DNA of 64,000 nt from Nonomuraea rubra (GCF_014207985.1 NZ_JACHMI010000001.1:286001-350000); one strand, 5' to 3'. Positions 35,718 through 46,566 are shown, numbered from the stretch's first letter. Translations and numbers: made by a program. Notes: generated by a model not told the origin, from the sequence alone.

Positions 35718-36362
35718 ATGGGAAAACTGACCGCGCAGGCGATCGCGGAGCGAGCCCTGGAGATCGGCGACACCGAGGGCCTCGACGCCGTGACCATCCG
35801 CCGCCTGGCCACGGATCTCGGCGTGACCCCGATGGCGCTCTACTGGCACTACAAGAACAAGGAACAGTTGCTCGTCGGCATGGCCGACCACCTGATCGGC
35901 GGCTTCGCGCCCTCGCCCGCCGACGAGCGCCCCTGGCAGGCCCAGCTCCGCGAGCTGACCGAGGGCCTGATCAGGACGCTGCGCACGCACCCCTGCGCCA
36001 AGAACGTGCTGGAGCAGATCGATCCCGTCGAGGTCCCCCACTTCCTGGCCGTCTGGGACCGGGCGCTCGGGCTGGCCCGCTCGGCGGGCTTCAGCGTGGA
36101 CGAGAGCTGCCTGATCACCAAGTACCTGCTGCAGAGCGCCATCGCCATCGCCGACGCGCCGGTCCACGGGCGGGCCGATCCCGCATGGGGCGAGCGGATC
36201 AGGACCAAGCAGGTCGGCCTGCAGACGCTGCCCCTGGAGAGGTATCCGCACCTCGTGGAGATGGCCTCGCCGCTCGCGGGGGACATGGACCCGGCCCTGT
36301 ACGACACGTTCGGGGTCGATCTCGTGCTGGCCGGCATAGAGGCGCTCGCGGCCGGACGTTAG
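35718..36362 (+). CDS. TetR-family regulator of the adjacent MFS exporter
   Basis: 214 residues from ATG 35718 (GTG 35715 also possible). The HTH is LDAVTIRRLATDLGVTPMALYWHYKNKEQLLVGMADHLI, and a TetR_C-type ligand domain follows (AKNVLEQIDPVEVPHFLAVWDRALGLARSAGFSVDESCLI). Ligand-responsive repression of the divergent MFS gene and of itself is inferred from the operator array at 35658-35706. The MetF-like gene starts 10 bp downstream on the same strand, so the two may share a transcript. Confidence 0.92.
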   Translation: MGKLTAQAIAERALEIGDTEGLDAVTIRRLATDLGVTPMALYWHYKNKEQLLVGMADHLIGGFAPSPADERPWQAQLRELTEGLIRTLRTHPCAKNVLEQIDPVEVPHFLAVWDRALGLARSAGFSVDESCLITKYLLQSAIAIADAPVHGRADPAWGERIRTKQVGLQTLPLERYPHLVEMASPLAGDMDPALYDTFGVDLVLAGIEALAAGR

Positions 36363-36372
36363 AGTCCAGATC

Positions 36373-37119
36373 ATGCCCTTTGAGCTGATCTGCGAGATCG
36401 AACCGCCCACCAAGCCCGATCTGAAGCACGTACGGCACCAGATCGGCACCCTGAGCAAGATCGCCCACGCGTTCCTCATCCCCGACAACCACATCGGCCG
36501 CGCGACCGTCTCCAGCGTGGCCGTGGCGCACGAGGTCGAGGCGATGGGCGGGCGCGGCATCGCCTGCCTCAACTCGCGCGACCGCAACCTGCTCGGCTTC
36601 CGCCGCGACCTGCTGACGGCGGCGGCGTACGGGGTGGACCAGTTCCTCTTCGTCTACGGCGACAAGCCGACGAGCGGCAACCGGACGAGCGACCTGAACG
36701 TGCGCTCGATGATCGAGGAGGCCCGCGGGTTCTCGCCCGACCTGCGCGTGGGGGCCGCCGCCGGGCTGCGGGCGCTGCCCGCGTGGAAGCGTACGGCCGA
36801 CTTCCTGTTCTCCCAGGTCAGCTTCTCGGTGGAGGAGCAGCTCCGGTGGCGTGAGGAGCATCCGGTCGACGTGCCCGTCTACGCCGGCGTCATGGTCCTG
36901 GCCAGCGAGCGGCACGCGCGCACCCTGGCCGCCGCGATCCCGGACATCGCCCTGCCGGAGGAGCTGGTCGCGAGGGTGGCCGCGGACCGCATGGCCGGCG
37001 TGGAGGCCGCCTGCGAGCAGGTCCTCGCGCTGCGCGACTCCGGGGCCTTCGCCGGCGTGCACCTCGTCCCGGTCGCCCGCTACCGCGACGTCGAGTCCCG
37101 CCTGGCCGCCGCTCTCTGA
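36373..37119 (+). CDS. MetF-like (methylenetetrahydrofolate reductase fold) protein
   Basis: 248 residues. CEIEPPTKPDLKHV at the N-terminus corresponds to the FE(F/I)xPP start of MTHFR. IPDNHIGRATVSSVAVAHEVEAMG, CLNSRDRNLLGFRRDLLTAAAYGVDQFLFVYGDKP and FSQVSFSVEEQLRW follow the MTHFR TIM barrel that binds FAD. It is shorter than typical MetF (about 290), so it may act on folate one-carbon units or a related pterin or flavin substrate. Its 3' end overlaps the convergent MFS gene by 40 bp. It is possibly co-transcribed with the TetR gene. Confidence 0.8.
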   Translation: MPFELICEIEPPTKPDLKHVRHQIGTLSKIAHAFLIPDNHIGRATVSSVAVAHEVEAMGGRGIACLNSRDRNLLGFRRDLLTAAAYGVDQFLFVYGDKPTSGNRTSDLNVRSMIEEARGFSPDLRVGAAAGLRALPAWKRTADFLFSQVSFSVEEQLRWREEHPVDVPVYAGVMVLASERHARTLAAAIPDIALPEELVARVAADRMAGVEAACEQVLALRDSGAFAGVHLVPVARYRDVESRLAAAL

Positions 37120-38549
37120 GGCCGGGCGAGGGCGGCGAGGAGCGCGCCGAGCAGCGCGACCCCGAACAGCACCGCGTACGCCCGCTGGAACCCGTCCATG
37201 AGCTGCCCCACCGCCACCGGCGACAGCGTGGACAGGGTTCCCGCGTACACCTGGGCCCGCACGCCGGGCCCCACGGAGGCGGTCAGCACGCTGAGCGACA
37301 GGCCGACGCTGATCACGATGCCGACGTTCATCACCATCACGCGGAACCCGTTGACCACCCCCAGGCTGCCGGTCGGCAGCGCCCGCATGACCTGCGTGGT
37401 GTTGCCCGTGAGGAACGTCCCGCTGCCGCAGCCCGCCACGAACAGGCCGATCCCGATCACCCAGTACGGCGTCGCCGGATCGGCCGTCAGCATCAGCGTG
37501 CCGAGCCCGGCCGCGCTCAGCACCGCGCCGCCGATCGACAGCGCGTACGGCGACACCCGCTGCCCCAGCATGCCCACGATCGGCGAGGCCAGCCCGATCC
37601 CGACCGGCACCGGCAGCACGCTCAGGCCCGCCGTGAACGCGTCCACGCCCCGGGCGGCCTGGAAGTACAGCGCCACCACCAGGATCAGCGCCGAGCGGGC
37701 CAGCGCGTTGCAGAACGAGGCCAGGTTCGCGTAGGCCAGCAGCCGCCCGCCGAACAGCCGCAGGTCCAGCACCGGGTTCGGGGCCCGCCGCTCGGCCAGC
37801 ACGACCAGCGGCACCAGCACCACGAACGCGCCGGCCCCCGCCAGCACCACGGGGCTGGACAGCCCGCTCGACCCCGCCGTGGACAGCGCCAGCAGCAGCG
37901 CCGACAGCGCCGCGAACACCAGGACGTTGCCCAGCGCGTCCACCGGCTCCTTCGGCTGCCTGGGCATCTTGCGTAAGATCGCCGCGCCCACGCCGAGCGC
38001 CAGGAGCCCGGCGGGCACGTTCACCCAGAAGATCCACTGCCAGCCGGCCGCCTCGGCGATCAGGCCGCCGAGCGTGGGGCCCGCGAGCTGGGCCACCGAC
38101 AGCGTGCCGATGTAGACGCCCATGCCCTGGCTGAGCCGCTCGGGCGGGAACGCGTCAGTGATGATCACGGTGCCGTTCGCGAGGATCATCGCGGCGCCGA
38201 TCGCCTGCAGGACCCGCATCGCGATCAGGAACCACACGTCCGGTGACAGCCCGGCCAGCAGCGAGGCCACCGTGAACAGCGCGAACCCCGCGAGATATAC
38301 CTCACGCCTGCCGAGCAGGTCGGCCACCCGGCCGAACAGCACCAGGCTCGCCGTGTTGACCAGCAGGAACGACAGGAGGATCCAGTTCGACTCCAGCGCG
38401 TCGGCCCGGAAGTGCCGCACGACCGTCGGCAGCGCCACGTTCAGCGTGCTGCCGGCGATGCCGATGAGGACGAGGCCCAGGCTGGTGACCGCGCACACCT
38501 GCCAGGCGTAACGCAGGCGGGTGTCGTCCTGGGGGGTGAGTGCGACCAT
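37080..38549 (-). CDS. MFS transporter, DHA2-like (14 TM)
   Basis: About 489 residues from ATG 38549; GTG 38558 is an alternative. LGLVLIGIAGSTLNVALPTVVRHF, GRVADLLGRREVYLAG (motif A), IGAAMILANGTVIITDAFPPERLSQGMGVY and LAGPTLGGLIAEAAGWQWIFWVNVP (motif C) identify an EmrB/QacA-type exporter with 14 hydrophobic segments. GGAGGGC lies immediately before the ATG, and a -10-like CATAGT (38564-38559) would start the mRNA close to it. A 17-bp palindrome overlaps the promoter and shares 10 bp with the operator of the other MFS gene. Confidence 0.9.
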   Translation of the reverse strand: MVALTPQDDTRLRYAWQVCAVTSLGLVLIGIAGSTLNVALPTVVRHFRADALESNWILLSFLLVNTASLVLFGRVADLLGRREVYLAGFALFTVASLLAGLSPDVWFLIAMRVLQAIGAAMILANGTVIITDAFPPERLSQGMGVYIGTLSVAQLAGPTLGGLIAEAAGWQWIFWVNVPAGLLALGVGAAILRKMPRQPKEPVDALGNVLVFAALSALLLALSTAGSSGLSSPVVLAGAGAFVVLVPLVVLAERRAPNPVLDLRLFGGRLLAYANLASFCNALARSALILVVALYFQAARGVDAFTAGLSVLPVPVGIGLASPIVGMLGQRVSPYALSIGGAVLSAAGLGTLMLTADPATPYWVIGIGLFVAGCGSGTFLTGNTTQVMRALPTGSLGVVNGFRVMVMNVGIVISVGLSLSVLTASVGPGVRAQVYAGTLSTLSPVAVGQLMDGFQRAYAVLFGVALLGALLAALARPQRAAARRDSTSR

Positions 38550-38561
38550 GCCCTCCACTAT

Positions 38562-38578
38562 GACGTACGGCGTACGTC
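38562..38578. promoter_or_regulatory. 17-bp palindrome at the second MFS promoter
   Basis: GACGTACGGCGTACGTC is a perfect inverted repeat around one central base, 12 bp upstream of the MFS start. It contains GTACGCCGTA on the minus strand, the same 10-mer as in the operator at 35672-35681. Confidence 0.6.
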
Positions 38579-38595
38579 CGGTTTCTCCCCAGGGG

Positions 38596-39258
38596 TCACC
38601 TTGCTCTCTTGCGCAACCCCTCCAGGTCGTGGATCACCACGCGCCGCCTGCCCGTCTCGATCAGGCCCCGGTCGCGCAGCGTGCGCAGCGCCTTGCTGAC
38701 GGCCTCGCGGGAGGCTCCGGTCCAGCCGGCCAGCTCGTCCTGCGACAGGGGCAGCGCCACGCGTACGCCGCTGTTGGTCTTCTCGCCGTACCGGTCGGCC
38801 AGCTCCAGCAGCCGCGTCGCCACCCTGCCCGTGGTGTCGAAGGCGCCGTACTCGATGCGCTTGCGGTCGGAGTCGCGCAGCTTGTTGCTGATGAGCTGCA
38901 TGAGCAGGACGGCGATGCGGCCGTGGCTCTCCAGGAAGCCGGGGAAGTCACGTACCACCAGGCCGGCGATCGGCTCCAGCGCGGTCACGGTGGTCGAGCG
39001 GGGTGAGCCGTCGATGGCCGACAGCTCGCCGAGCAGCGCGCCTGGCCCGCGTACGGCCAGCACCACCTCGGTGCCGCCGCTCGTGTGGGAGGAGCACTTG
39101 ACCCTGCCCTCCATCAGCACGAGCACCCAGTCGGACGTGTCGCCCTCGGTCATGATGGTCGTGCCCCGGTCCCAGCGCCGCAGCCTGCCGGCCGAGCGCA
39201 GCGCCTCGACCTCCTCGGCCGTCAGCATGGTGAGGAACTCTCCGGGCTCTGAATCCAT
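38596..39258 (-). CDS. CRP/FNR-family cyclic-nucleotide-responsive regulator
   Basis: 220 residues. The cyclic-nucleotide domain (about 8-120) has the phosphate-binding cassette GELSAIDGSPRSTTV with Glu78, Arg87 and Ser88, matching the cAMP-contact residues Glu72, Arg82 and Ser83 of E. coli CRP. The C-terminal HTH (about 160-205) is LSQDELAGWTGASREAVSKALRTLRDRGLIETGRRRVVI. Cyclic-nucleotide binding is therefore probable. It begins 33 bp after a class III cyclase gene on the same strand, suggesting that product and receptor are made together. Confidence 0.93.
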   Translation of the reverse strand: MDSEPGEFLTMLTAEEVEALRSAGRLRRWDRGTTIMTEGDTSDWVLVLMEGRVKCSSHTSGGTEVVLAVRGPGALLGELSAIDGSPRSTTVTALEPIAGLVVRDFPGFLESHGRIAVLLMQLISNKLRDSDRKRIEYGAFDTTGRVATRLLELADRYGEKTNSGVRVALPLSQDELAGWTGASREAVSKALRTLRDRGLIETGRRRVVIHDLEGLRKRAR

Positions 39259-39291
39259 GCGCCCGATTATGTCGGTACCTGCACCGTCCTA

Positions 39292-41313
39292 CTATGTCAT
39301 TTCCGTCAGAACGTAGGCCGTGACGAGCTCCTCCTTGCCCTTGAGGTTGAGCGGCCCCAGAGGCTTCACCTTCGCGCCCTCGCCCAGTTGCCCGTACGTC
39401 GTCTCGCCGATCACCACCGTGCCCGGCTCGGCGAGGGTCTGGAGCCTGGCGGCCACGTTCACGGCGTCGCCCATGGCGTTGAAGCCGCGCAGCTCCGGGC
39501 TGCCGATGTTGCCGACCAGGGCGGGCCCGGTGTTGACGCCCACCCGGAACGTCGGCCACTCGACCGTGTCGACCTTCCAGGCCATCTCCTCGGCGATCTC
39601 GGCCGCCGCCTGCTGCATCTGCAGCGCCGCCTTGCAGGCCTGCCGCGCGTGCCCGTCCTGCGACGCGGGGGCGTTGAACAGGGCCAGCAGCGCGTCGCCG
39701 ACGAACTGCACGATCGTGCCGCCGTTGTTCAGGATGCAGGGGACGGCGGCCGTGTGGTAGCGGTTCAGCATCTCGACGATCTCGCCGGGGGTGACCTTCT
39801 CCGAGAACGTGGTGAAGCCCTTGAGATCGGCGAAGAGCGCGGTCAGCTCCTTGAGCTGGCCGCCCAGCTCCGCCTGCGCGGGGTCGGCGAGCAGCGCGTG
39901 CGCCACGTCCGGCGACATGTACTGGTGGAAGAGCGTGTGCAGCTCCTGGTAGAGCCGGGCGTTCTCCAGGGAGATCGACAGCTGCCCGGCCAGCGTCGCG
40001 GCCAGCGCCTCGTCCTGGCTGGTACGCCCGATCGGCACCTCCAGCACGCCCGCCAGGTTGCCCTTGACGGTCAGCGGGAAGGCCAGGAGCTGGTCGCGCC
40101 TGATCGGGTTGCCGTCGGTGAACGCGTAGTCGCGCGAGCCGATCTGCGTCCTGCCCTCCGAGACCAGGGCGATCTTGACGTCCCCGTACGCCTGCCGTAC
40201 CCGCTCCAGCGACACCGTCAGCAGCTCGTTCTCCGGCAGCCCGACCTTGGTCTGCGCGCTCACCGCCACCAGCGCGGCCAGCCGCTCCGAAAGCTCCCGC
40301 TCGTTGGCCAGCGCCTCGCCCGCCCGGTCGAGCACCGCGGCCTGGCCCTCGTTGAGCCGGAACTTGCCCGACAGCCGGGTCGCGGCCAGCGGCTCGCCCC
40401 GGCGTACGTGCTCGACCAGCTCCTCCAGCGCCTCGTCGTAGTCGCGCTGGATGCGCCGTACGGTCGCCGACAGCGCCACCGAGTCGAACAGGCCCGCGCT
40501 CGACCCCTCCCGCCTGAACTGCAGGTACGCGCTGTAGGCGACGAAGACGAAGGCCAGGGTGAGCAGGATGTGCCACTCCCACCACGACAGGTGCCAGTTG
40601 AGCTGCGACATGCCCGCGATCATGGATTCGGCCAGCAGCGCGTACGCGGTGATCAGGCTGATCAGCATGGCCGCCGGCCGCCGCCGGTGCAGCAGGAACA
40701 TCATCACGCTCGCCGCCACGTACAGCAGCAGGCCGGGCACCGAGGCCCACACCAGCCAGTCCATCGGCGAGACCATGGGCGGCTCGCTGAGCGCCGTCAG
40801 GCCCGGGACCAGCGACACCACACCCCAGAGCACCATGAACCCGACCAGCGCCCCCCGGACGAAGTGCTGCGCCCCGAGCACGGCCTTGGCGGCCTGCTCC
40901 CGCAGCGGCAGCGCCGAGGCGAACGCGAACGCCGAGGCGATCGTGAGGCCCACCTGCTGCCCGAGGTCGAACCCGATGGAGCCGGTCGGCAGGATGACCT
41001 TCGGCGTGGCCAGCCCGTGCAGGAAGAAGAACCCGGCACTGCTCAGGAAGACCATGGAGACCAGGAACAGCCGCGCGTCCTGCCGGCGCCTGGAGGCCTC
41101 GCTGATGAGCACGCCGAGCGCCACGTTGACGCCGGCGACCAGGAGGATCAGCCAGAAGTGGCTCGCGTTGTGCTGCCAGAAGACGTTGATGTGCGGCTGG
41201 GCCAGCAGCAGCCAGAGGCCGAGCAGGGGCAGGAGGAGATGGATGGCCCAGACCACGCCGCGTACGGGCTGGGTGGCCGGGGGAAGGTAGGGCGTGGAAC
41301 CGCGCGTTGGCAC
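39292..41313 (-). CDS. Membrane-anchored class III nucleotidyl cyclase
   Basis: 673 residues. Seven to eight membrane helices fill residues 18-265. A helical linker and a GAF-like domain (about 330-470; LTVSLERVRQAYGDVKIALVSEG) precede the catalytic domain (about 490-640). Metal-binding Asp496 (FADLKGF) and Asp540 (FVGDALLALF) are present, as are Asn619 and Arg623 (NVAARL). The purine-specifying positions are Gln536 (TIVQFVGD) and Asn612 (FNAMGD) instead of Lys and Asp/Thr. It should make cAMP, possibly with relaxed ATP/GTP selectivity, in response to a membrane or GAF signal. A CRP-type receptor gene follows. Confidence 0.9.
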   Translation of the reverse strand: MPTRGSTPYLPPATQPVRGVVWAIHLLLPLLGLWLLLAQPHINVFWQHNASHFWLILLVAGVNVALGVLISEASRRRQDARLFLVSMVFLSSAGFFFLHGLATPKVILPTGSIGFDLGQQVGLTIASAFAFASALPLREQAAKAVLGAQHFVRGALVGFMVLWGVVSLVPGLTALSEPPMVSPMDWLVWASVPGLLLYVAASVMMFLLHRRRPAAMLISLITAYALLAESMIAGMSQLNWHLSWWEWHILLTLAFVFVAYSAYLQFRREGSSAGLFDSVALSATVRRIQRDYDEALEELVEHVRRGEPLAATRLSGKFRLNEGQAAVLDRAGEALANERELSERLAALVAVSAQTKVGLPENELLTVSLERVRQAYGDVKIALVSEGRTQIGSRDYAFTDGNPIRRDQLLAFPLTVKGNLAGVLEVPIGRTSQDEALAATLAGQLSISLENARLYQELHTLFHQYMSPDVAHALLADPAQAELGGQLKELTALFADLKGFTTFSEKVTPGEIVEMLNRYHTAAVPCILNNGGTIVQFVGDALLALFNAPASQDGHARQACKAALQMQQAAAEIAEEMAWKVDTVEWPTFRVGVNTGPALVGNIGSPELRGFNAMGDAVNVAARLQTLAEPGTVVIGETTYGQLGEGAKVKPLGPLNLKGKEELVTAYVLTEMT

Positions 41314-41511
41314 AGACCTGATTATCCACGGGCGCCCGGTGTCTCCAATGCGTCCTTTTACTCACCCAAGTCGGAGACAATCCGTCAATCCGGTCAGTAA
41401 CGCTCTGTTTCGTGATGTATACGTTATGTAGTTCCTGTCATCCCTTGGAACGTTCGAAGCGTGAATCTCATGCACAACATGAGCATCACTCGTTCCCTGG
41501 GAAGGAAAGCC

Positions 41512-42417
41512 GTGGCTATCAAGGTTCGTGGCGGGCGCGCGATCACGCTCGCCGCTGTCGGGGCGCTGGCCGCCTCGCTCCTCACCGTCGGTGGCGTCGC
41601 CACCGCGTCGTCCGCCACCGCCGCCGAGGTGCACGCCTGTGTGCACAAGAAGACGCGGTACGCGCGCATCGTCAACCCGGCGACGAAGTGCAGGAAGACG
41701 GAGGAGCGGATCCTGATCGGCGGCTCCGGCACCTCGACCACCACCGTCCAGACGGGCGAGCAGGGCCGCCAGGGCGAGCGCGGCCCGGCCGGCCCTCAGG
41801 GCAAGCAGGGCGTCCAGGGCGAGACGGGGCCCGTCGGGCCGCAGGGCAAGCAGGGCGTCGCGGGCCCGCAGGGCCCGAAGGGCGAGCAAGGGCCGAAGGG
41901 CGAGCAGGGGCCCAAGGGCGAGCAGGGCGAGCCGGGCAAGACGGGCGCCACCGGCCCACAGGGTGAGCCCGGCAAGACCGGCGCGCAGGGCGAGCCGGGC
42001 AAGACCGGCGCGACCGGCCCCGCCGGACCTCAGGGTCCGAAGGGCGACAAGGGGGAGAAGGGCGAGCCCGGCAACGGCGCCACCTACACGACCCACGTCG
42101 TCAAGGAGTTCGTCAACGGGACCGGCACCGAGACCGTGAGCTGCGGCAACGGCGTGGTGACGGGCGGCGGCTTCTCGTTCACCACGTTCAAGAACGCGAT
42201 CGTGACCAGCAGCGCGCCCTCGGGCGCCTCCAGCTGGACGGTCACCGTGGCCAAGGACGACAACGGCGGCGGCAACGACTACGACAGGCAGGCCGCCGCC
42301 CCGTCGGCCTCGCCCACGAACGCCCCTGCCGAGAAGGACGCGCAGACCTACGGCCACGGCGGCAACGGCACCAGCGTCAGCGGCAACATCTACGTCGTCT
42401 GCCTGAAGAAGGCGTAA
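41512..42417 (+). CDS. Secreted collagen-like protein
   Basis: 301 residues from GTG 41512, chosen for GGAAGG 8 nt upstream and the ideal signal peptide [24 protein letters not shown]; starts at 41461-41479 are possible. A Cys-containing globular segment ([27 protein letters not shown]) precedes 35 uninterrupted Gly-X-Y triplets, rich in GPQ, GKQ, GEP and GKT. A C-terminal beta-rich domain ([18 protein letters not shown] ... [10 protein letters not shown]) has two Cys. Charged KGE/KGD triplets favour a stable triple helix without hydroxyproline. Surface display or matrix function is inferred; no wall-anchoring motif is present. Confidence 0.88.
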   Translation: MAIKVRGGRAITLAAVGALAASLLTVGGVATASSATAAEVHACVHKKTRYARIVNPATKCRKTEERILIGGSGTSTTTVQTGEQGRQGERGPAGPQGKQGVQGETGPVGPQGKQGVAGPQGPKGEQGPKGEQGPKGEQGEPGKTGATGPQGEPGKTGAQGEPGKTGATGPAGPQGPKGDKGEKGEPGNGATYTTHVVKEFVNGTGTETVSCGNGVVTGGGFSFTTFKNAIVTSSAPSGASSWTVTVAKDDNGGGNDYDRQAAAPSASPTNAPAEKDAQTYGHGGNGTSVSGNIYVVCLKKA

Positions 42418-42423
42418 CGCCGA

Positions 42424-42453
42424 AGGGCCGGCACGGAACCCCGTGCCGGCCCT
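42424..42453. terminator. Bidirectional terminator between collagen-like gene and purL
   Basis: A perfect 13-bp stem, AGGGCCGGCACGG / CCGTGCCGGCCCT, with an AACC loop. It lies 6 bp after the collagen-like stop and 11 bp from the purL stop. Confidence 0.85.
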
Positions 42454-42464
42454 CCAGGAAGGCC

Positions 42465-44710
<2,246 letters not shown>

Positions 44711-44714
<4 letters not shown>

Positions 44715-45391
44715 GCGTTCACCAGGTTCTTCAGGATGGAGGTGAAGATGCCGAGACCGTCGGTGCTCGGGGCGCCGACCAGGTCCTCGACGGCGTGCTC
44801 GGGGTGCGGCATGAGGCCGACCACGTTGCCCGCCTCGTTGCGGATGCCGGCGATGTCGTTGAGCGAGCCGTTGGGGTTGCCGACGTAGCGGAACACCACG
44901 TGGCCGCCCGCCTCCAGCGCGGCCAGCGTGTCGTCGGAGGCCACGTAGCGGCCTTCGCCGTGCTTGACCGGCAGCACGATCTCCTGGCCGGGCGTGAACG
45001 AGTTCGTCCACGCGGTCGCGGTCTGCTCCACCTTGAGCCGCTGGTCGCGGCAGACGTAGTGGAGCGAGGCGTTACGGGTCAGCGCGCCGGGCAGCAGGTG
45101 CGCCTCGCACAGGATCTGGAACCCGTTGCAGGTGCCGATCACGGGCAGCCCCGCCCTGGCGGCCGGGACGAGCTCCTCCATGAGCGGCGCGAAACGCGAG
45201 ATGGCGCCGCAGCGCAGGTAGTCGCCGTAGGAGAAGCCGCCGGGCAGGAAGACGGCGTCGACTCCCTTCAGGTCGTGGTCGGCGTGCCACAACGGGACCG
45301 CCTCCGCGCCCACGAGGCGCACGGCTCTGGCGGCGTCCTGGTCGTCGAGAGTTCCTGGAAACGTGACTACGCCCACACGGGCAGCGCTCAT
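44711..45391 (-). CDS. purQ: Phosphoribosylformylglycinamidine synthase, glutaminase subunit PurQ
   Basis: 226 residues from ATG 45391 with GGAGGGG 8 nt upstream. It is a class I amidotransferase with nucleophile Cys88 in GTCNGFQIL and His/Glu in [26 protein letters not shown] is diagnostic for PurQ. It hydrolyses glutamine and channels ammonia to PurL. It is coupled to purL by a 4-bp overlap. The purS gene, usually adjacent, is separated by an anti-sigma-type ATPase gene. Confidence 0.96.
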
Positions 45392-45532
45392 GACTGTCGT
45401 CCCCTCCGGAGGAATGCGCGCGCGCACCACCGTCCCTTCGGGGCGGACGGCGGTGTCTTCAGGTTATCGGGTGCTCCCAGGTGGTCCGCATCGGCTCGCC
45501 CGGCACGCGTACGCGCAGCTCAGACGGCCGGC

Positions 45533-45970
45533 TCAGACGGCGGCCAGCTCGCGGGGACGGGCGTCGGCGCCGTCGTCCCAGGCGAGGTGCTTGCGCAGGT
45601 GGACCGTGGTGCCCCGGCCCGGGGTGACGCCGAAGGAGATCTCGTCCACGACGGAGCGCATGATCAGCAGGCCGCGGCCGTTCTCGGTGTCCGGAGGCGG
45701 AAAGGAGTGAGGCATCGTCGGGACACCGTCACCGTTGTCGGCCACGCGCACGTCGCACTGGCCGGCGCCGATGGCGGCCGTCACCTCGTACCGGTTGGCC
45801 GGCCCTCCGTGCCGGACCGCGTTGGAGCACGCCTCGGACACGGCGAGCAGCATGTCGGCGATGCACGTCTCGCTCACGTTGAGTGAACGCATGGCGTCGC
45901 CAAGCACTCGCCTGACCATCGGTATGCCGATCGCATCCCGAGGCAGTGCCAACGAGAACTCAATATCCAC
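45533..45970 (-). CDS. RsbW/SpoIIAB-like ATP-binding protein (anti-sigma kinase type)
   Basis: 145 residues from GTG 45970 with CGGAGGAG 5 nt upstream. A GHKL ATPase fold is shown by EACSNAVRHG (N box), VADNGDGVP (G1) and NGRGLLIMRSVVDEISFG (G2). The N-terminal DAIGIPMVRRVLGDAMRSLNV matches the many Streptomyces RsbW-like proteins that bind sigma factors or phosphorylate anti-anti-sigma proteins. No sigma factor or STAS partner is adjacent. It sits between purS and purQ, an unexpected location. Confidence 0.88.
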   Translation of the reverse strand: MDIEFSLALPRDAIGIPMVRRVLGDAMRSLNVSETCIADMLLAVSEACSNAVRHGGPANRYEVTAAIGAGQCDVRVADNGDGVPTMPHSFPPPDTENGRGLLIMRSVVDEISFGVTPGRGTTVHLRKHLAWDDGADARPRELAAV

Positions 45971-46104
45971 CGGACTCCTCCGGGTGCCGGAATCTCACCT
46001 GGAGTAGGTTTCCCTGAGAAAACGGGGCTAACCGCAAAATCACGTTGTTGTTATTTAGTGTTGGCACGCCCGTGGCATTGTGGCACGTCACAACCGGGCT
46101 TTAA

Positions 46105-46128
46105 CCGCCCCAGGGGAAATCGGGGCGG
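46105..46128 (-). terminator. Hairpin just after purS
   Basis: CCGCCCC (46105-46111) pairs with GGGGCGG (46122-46128) around a 10-nt loop, 10 nt after the purS stop. On the minus strand it is followed by TTAAAGCC. It could end or attenuate the purS transcript before the anti-sigma-type gene and purQL. Confidence 0.55.
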
Positions 46129-46138
46129 CAAATGTGCC

Positions 46139-46384
46139 TTAGCCCTCGACCCGGACGCTGTAGTCCTCGATGACCGTGTTGGCGAGCAACGTTTCGGCCA
46201 TCTTGCGCACCTCGTCGAGCGCCGCCTCGTCGGCCGGGCCGTCAAGCTCGACCTCGAAGCGCTTGCCCTGGCGCACGGCCGAGACGCCGGAGAAGCCGAG
46301 CCTGGGCAGCGCCCTGGCGATGGCCTGGCCCTGCGGATCGAGGATCTCGGGCTTCAACATGACGTCCACGATGACGCGGGCCAC
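46139..46384 (-). CDS. purS: Phosphoribosylformylglycinamidine synthase, PurS subunit
   Basis: 81 residues from GTG 46384 (AGGAGG 7 nt upstream): VDVMLKPEILDPQGQAIARALPRLGFSGVSAVRQGKRFEVELDG, the PurS signature. PurS dimers bridge PurL and PurQ and guide ammonia. In many genomes purS, purQ and purL are contiguous. Here a hairpin and a 438-bp GHKL ATPase gene lie between purS and purQ. It is divergent from the 2-oxoacid dehydrogenase operon. Confidence 0.95.
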   Translation of the reverse strand: MARVIVDVMLKPEILDPQGQAIARALPRLGFSGVSAVRQGKRFEVELDGPADEAALDEVRKMAETLLANTVIEDYSVRVEG

Positions 46385-46547
46385 TGCGTTCCTCCTGGGA
46401 GCGGTGGGTGGATGGGAAGCACAGCCTACCGGCGCGTGTGGCTGTCACTACAACGGGAACGGGGAGGACATGGGGCTTGCGCACAGGGCTGTGACGTCTG
46501 CCACGATGGCCCCAAACGCGTACGAACCACCACCTAGCGGTTCGTCG

Positions 46548-46566
46548 TTAGGTAAGGCTGGCCTAA
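46548..46566. promoter_or_regulatory. Iron-box-like palindrome (DmdR/IdeR type) upstream of E1 alpha
   Basis: TTAGGTAAGGCTGGCCTAA matches 16 of 19 positions of the actinobacterial iron-box consensus bound by DtxR-family regulators. It is palindromic in its outer TTAGG/CCTAA arms. It lies 48 bp upstream of the E1 alpha ATG, within promoter distance, and about 160 bp from the divergent purS start. Confidence 0.6.

Noticed and set aside
41755..42075. Short repetitive DNA that could look like a CRISPR or minisatellite
   Set aside because: The periodicity is 9 bp in frame with Gly-X-Y codons and is explained by the collagen-like protein. There are no spacers of constant length.
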